Shown here piece by piece: positions 44,280-56,667 of a stretch of DNA of 64,000 nt. This DNA is from Linyphia triangularis. Its lineage: Eukaryota; Arthropoda; Arachnida; Araneae; Linyphiidae. The position numbers and the translations under genes are program-made. The notes below the pieces were generated by a model, which had not been told where the DNA came from, ran no database searches, and saw only the letters and a list, made by a program, of their open reading frames with translations. Location: assembly GCA_963978545.1 (NCBI GenBank), contig OZ021727.1, positions 54,634,487 through 54,698,486 of the forward strand, in the 5' to 3' direction. The first letter of the stretch is position 1, and each line of letters begins with the position of its first letter.

Positions 44280-47200
44280 TTGTTTTTTTCTAGGTGCAGG
44301 TGTTCAAATCATTTGGGGGTGAATAGTGGATGATTAGGCCTCGAAGTATTCCTTTCAAGGCCGTAGGTCAAAGCCTTCATTCAACCACTTACTATTTGAA
44401 GTGAGTATTATCTTTCTCTCTAATAGGATAATTTCCAGAAGTGAAAATGTTTTTTTCCATTATTTTTATTTGATTCCTGTTAAAGAAATTCAAGGATTTG
44501 TTGCATAGAAAAAATATATATTTTCATTCATGAAACTATCAAATAATACAGTATTGTTATGATATAGATAATTGGCATTTGTGAAAATACTTACAATTGA
44601 GTAGTTGAAACAGGTAATAGTGATATAGCACAACTAATTTAAAAAGCTGTTTATTATCTTCCTTCTGGAAGCTATTGTTATTGTTTATTATGAAAACTTG
44701 TTTCACAAGCCCAAACATTCAGATAATATCTGAGAGTATGTTTTCTGCTGGGGTACAGTTTTGGGTACCATAACATCTTGGTTCAAAACATTTTGGAGTA
44801 TTCTAGTAAATTTTGGTATTTCATTTCCCAATGTTCTTTTACTTGCAGGTAGTATGAGAAAAGGATTCCCCGATTCCCTGGATTAAGATATAAGATGAAC
44901 GAATTGAAGATTATCTGCGATATGCAAGTCAAAGAGAAAAAGAGAGAAGAAAATGTAAATTTTAAGTATATAATGAATATTGTATTTATCTATGCTTCTA
45001 TTGGTATAAATATCTTATAGAATTAACCTTTCACAAGAAGTGAATGCCTTTCTTGAAATAGTGAACTGTAGGATGGTATGTACATAAGTTCTTTATAAGG
45101 TTAGTTCTAAAAGATTCCTGCCAATAATTCATATTAAAATTATAGTAAATCAGGGGTTTGGAAGGAAAAGGGCTCAACAGAATTAAACTTGTTCAATTCT
45201 CTCTGTGTAAAGGTTACTAGGAACAGGACAAGGGAGAAAATGTCAATTCTTTTCTTGTGGACTTAAATGATCCTTTCTACTGTTATAATCACGTTGGTTA
45301 TTTATTCTTACTGCAATTTTTAATGACCTGATGTATTTTTATTTCATAAGAAGAAAAGAAATGGAATTTTTTTTTATAGGAACCTTTTTCAAAATCCCTT
45401 TTATAATAAAATATTTGTTTTGCTTACAATTTTTCTGTTACTTACCCAATTTTATTTTTTCTCACACTGTATTCTTTGCGTTGTTGCAGACAAACAGATT
45501 CCAGTTGTGGAAGGAGCATTTCCAGAAACAATATGAGATTCTACATGAATCTTTTTATAAATATTTACTTATCTTGCTTAATTTTTTACTTTAGTATTTT
45601 AAATTCGCAAAGGGAGTTCAACGAAATTCTATTTATGAAGTTTCTTCCAGTTTTTCGCATATCAATGTAGTATACTTTTAAAAATTCAAATTTTATCCTT
45701 AATAGTTGGCAAATAATACTTTTTTCCTGATTTTGATTGCTTAAAGAAATTAACATGTACATAAATTACAATTTATTGGTGCTCTACATGATGTCTAAGT
45801 AGTAAATTTGTAATTAAAAAAAAAAATCAGCTGAAAAAGTTGGAATTTTCTTTGAGTGGTAACCTGGATAATTTACTGTATCTTGTAACTTATTTTCCTT
45901 TTTTAGAGTGTCTTCCTGTAATCCAGATAATTATTATTTTAATCCTGATAATTAGTTTTATTTTTAGGGTTCAATCATGCAAGTTAGTTTCAAAGAAATT
46001 ATTAGTGGATGGGCCTCCCAATTCCTCATTTCAAGGCCGAAGGTCAAAGCCTTTATTTAACCACTTTTTAGTGAATGAGACAATTCAAAGTAAGTATAAT
46101 TAGTAATTTCCATAAGTGAATACGCTTGTTTCAATCATATTTATTTGATTCTCGTTAAAGAAATTCAAGGATTTGTTGCATAGAAAAGTATATATTTTCA
46201 TTCATGAAACTAATGAATAAGTGCTGTCTTAAAACAGTATTGTTAGGATCTATATAATTGGCATTTGTGAAAGTACTTACTATTGAGTAGTTGAAACAGG
46301 TCATAGTGCTATAACACGACAACTTAAAATAGTTGGTAATTTCTTCCTTCTGGGGTACAATTATTTATTATGAACCAGTTTCATGAGCCCAAACATTCAA
46401 AAAGTGCCCAACAGAATTAAACTTGTTCAATTCTCTCTGTGTAAAGGTTAAATTCTCTCTGTGTAAAGGTTAAAAGGAAAATAAATAGGACAAAATCTTC
46501 ATTCTTTTGTTGTGAACTTGAACGGTCTTTTCTGCTGTTATAATCACTTTGGTTAATCTTATTACAATTTTTAATGGCCCGATATATTTAGTATTTTTTT
46601 TTATCTTAAAAAAAAATGGAATTCTTGCTAAGGGAATCTTTCTCAAAATAGGTTCCCTTTTCTGATAAAATATTGGTTTTGCTTACAATTTTTCTATTAT
46701 TTACCTAAGTTTATTTTTTCTCACAGTGTTCCTGGCGTTATTGCAGACAACCAGATTTCAGTGGAATGAGCATTAATATGAGAATCTACATCAATCTTTT
46801 TTTTTTTTTTTTCATTTCTTCCTTTTTTCTTTTTTTTTAAAAATATTTACTTATCTTGCTTAATTTTTTACTTTGTAGTATTTTAAATTCACAAAGGGAC
46901 CTTGAAGTTGAACGAAATTCTATTCATGTTCTTCCAGTTTTTTGCATATCATAGTAGTATACTTGTAACAATTTTTATTTTATGCTTAATAATTGGCAAA
47001 TAATACATTTTTCTGATTTTCCTAATAATGTGATATTTACATAAATATCACTTTAGTGGTGTTGTACATGATATCTAAGTAGTAAATCTGTACTTTAAAA
47101 AAAATGAAATTGCTGAGAGTTGGTCTTTCCTTTAGTTTGAGTGGTAACCTGCATAATTTACTTGTATCATGTTACTTATTTTCCTTTTTTAGTGTTTTCA

Positions 47201-47330
47201 TGTTAATCCAGAGAATTATTTTTTTTCAGAGGATTTTTAATTTTATTCAAATCCAGGGAATTATTTTATTTACATAGTTGTTATTTTAATTCGGAGAATT
47301 ATTTTTATTTTAATTCAGAGAATTATTTTC
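44280..47330 (+). repeat. diverged tandem segmental duplication
   Basis: Copy 1 spans about 44280-45955 and copy 2 about 45956-47330. Shared blocks in the same order include TTTCAAGGCCG(T/A)AGGTCAAAGCC (44370 and 46032), AAGAAATTCAAGGATTTGTT, AACTTGTTCAATTCTCTCTG (45186 and 46416), a TTGCAGACAA block (45485 and 46742) and GAGTGGTAACCTG (45855 and 47137). Copy 1 is longer because of internal indels. A short repeat of AATTCAGAGAATTATTTT follows at 47205-47355. Several shared blocks look like plus-strand acceptor sites (TTTTTTAG, TTGCAG), but no coding exon is evident. This may be an old non-coding duplication. Confidence 0.75.
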
Positions 47331-47339
47331 ATTTTAATT

Positions 47340-48595
47340 CAGAGAATTATTTTAATTTTAAGGGTGGGGTGTGAATTATCACCTAAAGTTTTATTTTTAT
47401 TATTGATTTATTTACTTTAACGTTAAAAAAAATGAAAACTAACACATATTGTTTAATTAGAATGGAAATTTATAAAATTGATATTTTACAACATGTGCTT
47501 TAAAAATTTCTGATTTCTCCAATAATTAGAAAAAACCTAAACATTTCGAAAAACCTAATATCAAGAAAAGAAAAACAAAGGGAAAATAGATTTAAAAGTT
47601 TCTTTCTCGACAACATCATCCTGTCATTCAGCATGAAATGTCAAATGATTAATTAAAAAACGTATATACACTTTTAAAATTTTGCAAGCATAGATATTAC
47701 TGTGTCCCCATAACTTCACGAATTTCTATTTTAATCCAGATATTTTTTGCTTTTAAGTGGCAAGTGGTCTTTATCTCTCATTTCATTCTTGTCTTTTTTT
47801 AGTGTACCTGCTGTTGATGGTTAAAAGGAAGTGTCCAGCTACATCATTCATGATCTTCAATTGTCAATTTGCCTAATGCGAGTTTTCCGAGTTTTCATTC
47901 TACAAATGTGGGACAATTTCTTGTAAATCCTCCCGGATTAAATTTTTTTATAAATATAAATTTTTTAAATAAATATAAAAATAAAATATGTATATATATA
48001 TATATACATTTTTTTTTTACTTATTGTTTTATTTATCTATTGACTTTTTACTGTGTTTTTGTGCTGCATGCTCAAGAAGTTTTTAAAATCATATCCTTCT
48101 TATAAGTTGAGCTAAATTATTTTTTTACTGTAGCATATATTTAATAGACTTCTGAAGGAACAAATTATAAATACTATTCCTTTTATATAATTGTTTGAGC
48201 TTGAAATGGTATATTATAAATAGGTTCTTACAGGTGTCAATGTGATCACAAGCCACATTATAATTTACACAAAAAATTAACACTCCTTTCTCATTTATTT
48301 ATACTACTTAAAAATCCCAAATAAGTAAAATGCACTGTGAAATATAATATAACAACGAAATAGTGAAAACACAAACAGCAGAAAATTTCTCTGATACAAA
48401 ATATCTTAAATATCTTCTTTAAAAAAAAATTAAAAGAAAGCAGTCTAGCTGAAATTTTTGTTTACATTTGTATTTAACGTAAATCACTGAAATTAATCTT
48501 TTGTTTAAATATTATATATTAAAATGATAAAATATTTTAACTATTTATAAAAGTTCCTAGAATATTTTAATACTGTGAATCCTTAAAAAAAAAAG
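47340..48595. other. AT-rich intron sequence without supported features
   Basis: There is a short TA repeat near 47990-48005 and nothing else I can name. Confidence 0.5.
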
Positions 48596-48599
48596 TCGT

Positions 48600-50900
48600 G
48601 GGTCGCATACTAATTACAATGTGATATCGCAGTGATGTGGGTTTCATTAAGCAATATAAGAATCCATTAAATAATATACTTCATTAAGTAAGTCACAAAG
48701 CAATATTGGCGGGACAAGAATTTCATTTCATAAATCACAGGTGTCGCCAAAATCACTAAGATCACGTACAGATCACAATGTGATATCACAGTGACAAAAC
48801 TTTCATTGCGAAAATCGCATAAATCACACGGATGTCGCCAAAATCACTAAGATCACATTTAGGTCACAAAGCGATATCGCAGTGACAAAGCTTTCGTTGC
48901 GAAGATCGCATAAATCACAGGGATGTCGCCAAAATCACTAAGATCACATTTAGGTCACAAAGCGATATCGCAGCGACAAAGCTTTCGTTGCGAAAATCGC
49001 ATAAATCACATGGATGTCGCCAAAATCACTAAGATCACATTTAGATCACAAAGCGATATCGCAGTGACAAAGCTTTAGTTGCGAAGATCGCATAAATCAC
49101 ACGGATGTCGCCAAAATCACTAAGATCACATTTAAGTCACAAAGCGATATCGCAGCGACAAAGCTTTCGTTGCGAAAATCGAATAAATCACATGGATGTC
49201 GCCAAAATCACTAAGATCACATTTAGGTCACAAAGCGATATCGCAGTGACAAAGCTTTAGTTGCGAAGATCGCATAAATCACACGGATGTCGCCAAAATC
49301 ACTAAGATCACATTTAGGTCACCAAGCGATATCGCAGTGACAAAGCTTTCGTTGCGAAGATCGCATAAATCACACGCATGTCGCCAAAATCACTAAGATC
49401 ACATACAGATCACAATGTGACATCGCAGCGACAAAGCTTTCGTTGCGAAAATCGCATAAATCACACGGATGTCGCCAAAATCCCTAAGATCACATTTAGG
49501 TCACAAAGCGATATCGCAGTGACAAAGCTTTCGTTGCGAAGATCGCATAAATCACACGGATGTCGCCAAAATCACTAAGATCACATTTAGGTCACAAAGC
49601 GATATCGCAGTAACAAAGCTTTCGTTGCGAAGATCGCATAAATCACACGAAAGTCGCCAAAATCACTAAGATCACATTTAGGTCACAATGTGACATCGCA
49701 GCGACAAAGCTTTCGTTGCGAAAATCGCATAAATCACACGGATGTCGCCAAAATCACTAAGATCACATTTAGGTCACAAAGCGATATCGCAGTGACAAAG
49801 CTTTCGTTGCGAAGATCGCATAAATCACACGGATGTCGCCAAAATCACTAAGATCACATTTAGGTCACAAAGCGATATCGCAGTGACAAAGCTTTCGTTG
49901 CGAAGATCGCATAAATCACACGGATGTCGCCAAAATCATTAAGATCACATTTAGGTCACAAAGCGATATCGCAGTGACAAAGCTTTCGTTGCGAAGATCG
50001 CATAAATCACAGGGATGTCGCCAAAATCACTAAGATCACATACAGATCACAATGTGACATCGCAGCGACAAAGCTTTCGTTGCGAAAATCGCATAAATCA
50101 CACGGATGTCGCCAAAATCCCTAAGATCACATTTAGGTCACAAAGCGATATCGCAGTGACAAAGCTTTCGTTGCGAAGATCGCATAAATCACACGGATGT
50201 CGCCAAAATCACTAAGATCACATTTAGGTCACAAAGCGATATCGCAGTAACAAAGCTTTCGTTGCGAAGATCGCATAAATCACACGAAAGTCGCCAAAAT
50301 CACTAAGATCACATTTAGGTCACAATGTGACATCGCAGCGACAAAGCTTTCGTTGCGAAAATCGCATAAATCACACGGATGTCGCCAAAATCACTAAGAT
50401 CACATTTAGGTCACAAAGCGATATCGCAGTGACAAAGCTTTCGTTGCGAAGATCGCATAAATCACACGGATGTCGCCAAAATCACTAAGATCACATTTAG
50501 GTCACAAAGCGATATCGCAGCGACAAAGCTTTCGTTGCAAAGATCGCATAAATCACACGGATGTCGCCAAAATCACTAAGATCACATACAGATCACAAAG
50601 TGATATCGCAGCGATATGGCTTTCGTTGCGAAAATCGCATAAATCACATAGATGTCGCCAAAATCACTAAGATCACATACAGATCACAATGCGATATCGC
50701 AAACATCGCAAATTCGTCCCCAATGTCACAATGTGACGAAAAGCGATATCGCAGCGATATCACAAAGTTACGTCGCAAAACCCCCTCTAAAACGGACATT
50801 GGACGACTATGTGACCCCTGTGTGATATCGCCGTGACATCGCGTGATCTCTATGCGATATCGCTTTTCGTCACATACTCGTCACATGGTTATTAGGGTAG
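48600..50900 (-). repeat. 91-bp satellite array 2, inverted relative to array 1
   Basis: This array has about 21 units of 91 bp, from about 48735 to 50690. The reverse complement of its unit matches array 1 at roughly 90 percent by eye. It differs consistently, with CGCTTTGTGACCTAAATG where array 1 has CACATTGTGATCTGTATG. A non-tandem terminal part (50690-50900) ends ATGGTTATTAGGGTAG, the inverted counterpart of the start of array 1. A block of seven units (637 bp) is duplicated: the sequence near 49378 recurs near 50015, including shared rare variants. Confidence 0.93.
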
Positions 50901-53900
50901 TTATAATAAATATTTTTCCATATAACTTTGCCATCAAATAATATAATTTAAGAAAAAAACTAAATACTGGATCCTAATTTTTAAATTCTATCTATTTACG
51001 AGTACAAGAAAGATCCAAAATGTCCAGCTCGTATACCAGAGAATAGTCTAAATACAGTTTTTGGAAAATCAAAAATCATATGTTATATGCATCCACTTTG
51101 AAATTTTTTACACATAATTTTAAATAATTTACTCTGGTCTATTTTATGCAAAAATATAAAGTCACTTTGTTGGGAGTTGTTTGGTGTTAGCAACCCCCTC
51201 CCCCCTGAACTACGAAAAAAAAAAAAAAAAATCGCAAGAACGATAATAATTAAATGTATATCAGCTTTCCCTAATAGCTTATCAGTGAAGCAGCAAAAAT
51301 TCATTAAATTATTCTCAAAGAGGTATCTTAATGCAACTTAATGAAAAGTAAAAGAAATACACAGTTGCAAAATAAAACGCTAAATGTTTAGTGGGGGGCG
51401 TATGCAAAAGAATGGAGTACCTTTAGTGTGCAGTTGCACAGCTTTATCTATTTAAAAATCACACATCTCAAAGAGTTGAACTTTAGTAGGAAATATGCTC
51501 TCCCCTGTCATCAGTCTTTACTTTAGATTATATACTCACACTTACCATGATAATTTGTTATGATTCCTAGTGACTAAATTGTTCACCCCACTTTTAGAAC
51601 TCTTTTCAAGTGATTGAAAGTTTCTTATACGTTAAATTTTTCTAAAACGAATCTCTTTGAGGCATACTACACAAGTTCCATGAAATTTGGGTTAGAGGAG
51701 TTATCTGATTTACGTTTAGGGACTATATTCGTATTTTTGAATCATGTATATTAACTTAAATTTTGTTTGCTTGTTTGTCGATGGAAGCGGAATCTGCGGA
51801 TGCCTAATTTACCCCTGCCGTCATCCAATTGGGTTGAACTTGGGATAAAGTTTCGATATTGATAACAATGCATTCTTATCAATAACCAAAGGAATACTAA
51901 TAAACCAACTTGCCGTCATTCAATCGCATTAAAATAGCATTGAACCGATCATTGTTGAAAAAACATAAATTCAAGGTCATTTTTAATAAATAAATTTTGA
52001 AAAGTAGTTTGCCTCACATTTTGCTGATGGAAATGTTTTTGATATCGGATCTGTGTTAATGAATATAGAAATTGGCAATGCATATAAAGGATTTATTTAA
52101 ACTCTGTTTTTATGTGCTTTATAATTAATTCGTTTATCCTAGGTTATAGTGGAATGAATATGACATAAATTTCAATAAACAATCTATGCCTAGAGCTAGG
52201 AAACGAAATTAGTGTAAGAAAAAGACTAGATTAATTATTATTCTCTGACATGATGTGTTTAAGACGGCAAACCCACATATTGCACTCAAAGACCAAAATT
52301 TTTTTAACATCGGATATTTTTTTCTGAAAATAATCTTTTCATTCTTATGAGTAATGTTGGATGTCAAGGGATAAGTTTAGTAGAAGGGGGGGGGGGGGAC
52401 ATGATAGTATGCGGTAAATGTCAATGCAAGAAAATGTTTTTGTGAGGAGAGTGTTTTGCTCTTGAGATGCAATATGTTGGTTGGTTTTTTTCTGTTCCCT
52501 AGGAGTGCAAAATATAGTTAAATTCGACATTTTTACTATAATTACGTTAACTTGATTTAGGTAAGTCTTGAAGGTATACATATACAACTGAGATGATTAT
52601 CCTTAATTTTTATGTTTTAATTTCAAACTTTTTGGCAGTATATCAGCAGTAAAAATGATGCATTTTTATATATAAACTTTTTTCCAGTTAATTTTTTAAT
52701 TATATAATTGCAATTAAAATGACTAATTAGGACATTATTAGAACGGACATAAGTAAACTTTTATTAACTTAGAGGCATGATTTGTATTGCAAATAAAAGA
52801 TATTATATTAACGCACGTTTCCATACAGAATTGTGAATTTGACTTCAATATTTATTTCATTATAAGTGTTAAGTTAAAAAGTTTGAAAAATACATAGTTT
52901 TCATCAAAAAATTAAGATTAAAAGACATATATAAAATTTGTTTACAATAATTTATATTAGATTCTAGTAGGAAACACATTCACTATTATTGTTTACAAAA
53001 CAAAATTAGAATTTTGTAAATCCGACCATTTATAATGAAGTTATGACCGTTGTCATCTAGTCATATAACACCAAAATGTCATTCTTCAGAAAACGCGTTT
53101 AAATTCAGAATTATTTAAAAAGGAAAAATAGAAACGCAGATTTGTGTCAAATTTTGCAATTTCTAATGTATAAATATACCTTATGGGGAAATAACGGTTT
53201 CAAAATCGTGCTTATTGATACATATGTCATATGTTATCCCACTTTTGCTCTGGATAAACGATCAAAAGACATGGATATCGTCTCAATAGGTAAGCCATAT
53301 ACTTCTATAATACAAATTTGATAAAATATGTGCGGAATGCTAACACGATATGGATTGTGGAAAGTTTTAATGTGTTGAAAACTTTCCATCACTTGAAAAC
53401 TGTTCAAATGATGGGATGAGCAATTTAGGAACTAGAATTCATAAATAAACTCATGTTAATTATGAGAATATAGTGATAACTGAACACTGATGCAAGGATA
53501 TATCATATCTCACACTAAATTCAACGCCTTGAGTTGCTGGATTTTTAATATGGATGCATCTGTATGGAACTGCATACTAATGGCACACTATTCTTTTGTA
53601 TATGCACTCACTGAACACTTTATCTTTCCTTTTGCCAGTTATAGTTCCCATTTACAAATTGATAACTTTTAAGAACATGTTTAAATGCATTTCTAGTTCA
53701 CTGTTTTCGTCAATACATATATAAGTAAATAATAGTTTTAGTATTGTCATACTCTAAAACCTAGAGTACAATAGTAACAGATAATCTGTTTCTCCATTTT
53801 CACAAATTAAATTTTGACCTTGAAACTGTTTAATTTAAAACTTTTTATACTTTGTAAAAAACAGTGAATAAAAAAAAAAAGAAAAAAAAAAAAAAAAAAA

Positions 53901-56147
53901 AAAAAAAGAAGGAAGTTCATTAAAAGCGAAATTTCTACAAAATCATCTTTGATAAATTTAATTAATTCTTAAGGTTCTGTGAAGTATTACCTTCTATAAA
54001 TAATGATACGACACGTATTTCAGCAAATATAATTTAATTAACTTTGAAGTAGTTGTAATAATGAATGCTTCTTACCGAGATTCTTAGTGAACAACAATTT
54101 ATAGTAGCTTCAATAAATAATTAACTTTTGGATCAACAGCAAAGTTTTATTTCCAAGAAAGCGTTGCATTTTAAAAATGTGTAACTATTTCTATTTGTAT
54201 AAATTAATAAAGAAAGTTGTCAATTTGAGAAAGCATGGTATAAATTGTATGCATTCATTCCAAACAAAATTGGACTACCGACTTGTCTTTTCTACCCTGA
54301 TTTGATACCAGTTTTATAGAGTAAAATGTCTGTAGTAAGCTTATATTGGCACTGCTTTTATTGATTTTATAGCTCTTTAAAAATGTTGAGATCCTGAATA
54401 CTGAATGTTTGGCTCTTAGTGCAGAAAAGTGCGTAGACCTCAGGTCTATGGAATATGCATATGATTTTTTTCTTCTTCTTTTTTCTTAAATGTAAGGAGC
54501 ATTTCTCCTAATATTCATTTTTGTTCGGTTTTGTGGAATGAATAAATAGAGGAATTTCAATTTTGTTACTTTTGTTAGATTGTGAAAACAGATTTTTTTT
54601 TTTATCTTGGAGATAGGGGAGATGGATTTTGTAAACCGCTCTTTTGTTTTTTGTGGCGAGGAGATTCTTATGACGAGAAATGTTTTCAAATAAATCTTAA
54701 TTCAAGGTAAAAACAGAGAGGTTGCATTATTCAGTTTTCTATTTGCTTTTCTCATTGGGTGGATTAGTATTAACAAAGAAATAATTTAAGCAAATATTTG
54801 TAAAGGGGTTGTTGGGGGAGGGGCAATTTATTGAATATGAAATGGTTAAAAACTGTTTCTCTTCGAGGAGGTGCAATTTCGGGATTTGGTGTGAGCCTTT
54901 TAACGAGTGAAAGAAACCATGGTTTGCTCAGAGCCTTTTAGAGAAAAGAATTAGCCTATTTTGTCATACTAAGCACAGAAGTGCTTTCTGCAAGTGAACT
55001 CGTAATGAGAAATTGCGGTGAAAATTTTAACATTATCACGTGATTTCTGTTAACTTATTAACTGTTTTAATAATTCCAAATTACAGAAACTCACCTAGCA
55101 ATAACAAACCAGCCAGTTAATATAAGCCATCAAATAATCATATACGACCTATGTAAGTAACAAGGCATTGTTTTTGCGTAGTATTGAACCTTTTAGCCGG
55201 AGAAGTGTCAGAAATACTGAGCTATACACAATGAAGGGGCTTTGAAACGTGAAGTCACGTATCTAGTTGCTCAAAAAGAAAGCAGGGAGTGAATTAAAAA
55301 TAAAAAAGTTCAACGAATGAACAAAAGCATTGAATTATGTATGATTCTCAATGAACCTTTTAGTAATCTTAATGAAATAAGAGTAATCTAATAAAAGAGT
55401 AACAATTATCTAAATGAATAAAATTATGTTTTCTGAATAGCAAATATAAGCAAAAATTAATTATCCAATATTATATTCTTTCAAAACTAAACAAAATTCA
55501 AATAATATATTCACTAAAAACCAAGTTTCATTTTGTTTTTTAATATTGTAAAATGATGTTTTCTGGAAATTAAAAAAAAAATAATAATAATTACTCAAGG
55601 GTGAATTCGTACAAAATAAATTAAATTCATCAAAAATAAATAATTACTTCACAGCTGATTTTTACCTCATATTTGAATGACATCACTTCATATAACTATA
55701 TACGTAATTATCCAAGGCCCCCAATTTTCATCAATGGAAGATTCGTTTAATTTTATGCAATATACAGTATTTTATAGTTTTATTTTTTACTATACAGTAA
55801 AGATTAAAAAACTGTCTCAAACAAAAAATAATGTTCGCAAACTAGATGAACAAGAGGAGTCTTCATGTTGAGAGCAAAGGTATTCAGTATAAAGTCACTG
55901 AAGTCGTAATGGGTCAACTACATACTTGATTGTGCTGTGAAGACCCCAAATTCACGTGTCTGATTTAAAAGTTAATTTTAAAATAATCTTATTATGTATA
56001 AATTATTGTATGCTCCTTATAGAACATCTAGGTAACACTTGCGGCTTTATTCTGATGTATTATTTTACTTATTTTTATTTTTCCGACATCCACATGCATA
56101 TTTCTGAAACATAGTTCTGAGGCACCCCAGAGACCACCAGAATGTCC
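50901..56147. other. AT-rich intron sequence without supported genes
   Basis: It contains an A-rich tract at 53870-53906 and a G run at 52386-52399. Donor-like GTAAGT or GTGAGT sites on the minus strand (for example near 51550, 54078 and 55092) have no open exon upstream in a usable phase. Confidence 0.5.
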
Positions 56148-56325
56148 ACCTGATGGCTGTGTGGTTAGATCTCTGACTTCGCATGCCAAACGTGCAGGGT
56201 TCGAATCCCGGGTTAGGCATGGATATTCATTGTGGTTCGAGGTCCACATTAAGTTATAAATCCCGGTCTGGTTAAAGGGCATTGCTTCATAAAAATTGAT
56301 CGTTGAGTGTGCAAACCAACTAACT
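56148..56325 (+). mobile_element. tRNA-derived SINE
   Basis: The A box region is GTGGTTAGATCTCTG and the B box GGGTTCGAATCCC (56197-56209) is perfect. The body has TTGTGGTTCGAGGTCCAC and ends GTTGAGTGTGCAAACC with a short CTAA-type tail repeat. It belongs to the same family as 39668-39848 and 2605-2760. It lies 170 bp from the receptor's transmembrane exon, on its downstream (intron) side. Confidence 0.75.
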
Positions 56326-56496
56326 AACATCCACTCCTATAGACACGCTTTATTTGTACAGATTTTGGTCGAATGACTTGTAGGTTTTATTGTGATTTAT
56401 TGTGTTTTCCAGTAAGCGTCTGAAGCCGGAATATTGATAGCTATTGACGAACGAAAATTAAAGAAGCATTAATAATAATTTACTTGCATAACTCAC

Positions 56497-56667
56497 CTTC
56501 ATAATGATTAGTAAGTCTTGTCCCTCTCTTTTTGCAGATAAGGAAAAATACTGCCAATGAAACTGCGATGAGTACAATCACTGCACAGCTTACGGGAACG
56601 ATTATTGAAAGACTTTTATATTTTCGTAACTGCTCTTTCTCTCCAACTATTTCAGGTTCAATAGTAC
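56497..56667 (-). CDS. Dscam-like exon: transmembrane segment
   Basis: This 171-nt exon starts in phase 1 and completes a glycine codon with the FNIII exon. It encodes a short acidic linker (TIEPEIVGEKEQLRKYK), then a hydrophobic helix of about 23 residues beginning at SLSIIVPVSCAVIV and ending FFLI. CKKRGTR follows as the positive stop-transfer motif, and NHYEG as the start of the cytoplasmic tail. This is a type I topology: outside to inside, as expected for Dscam. The acceptor lies directly after an almost pure T tract of about 25 nt (seen as poly-A on the plus strand). The donor is GAAG|GTGAGT. The next exon is about 32.9 kb away. Arthropod Dscam genes often have alternative transmembrane exons; I saw no second one here. 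Confidence 0.85.

Larger units (their letters stand above)
23554..56496 (-). other. 32.9-kb intron of Dscam-like gene, filled with repeats
   Basis: This intron separates the transmembrane exon from the first fully cytoplasmic exon. It contains two inverted 91-bp satellite arrays, a complete Gypsy element, three SINEs, a piggyBac-like fragment and a local tandem duplication. I looked for minus-strand donor and acceptor pairs that could define another exon of matching phase and found none that was convincing. Alternative tail exons in this interval cannot be excluded. Confidence 0.65.

Noticed and set aside
49378..50836. Repeated 66- to 91-codon frames in the second satellite array
   Set aside because: Same reason; identical peptides reflect the 637-bp block duplication, not a gene family.
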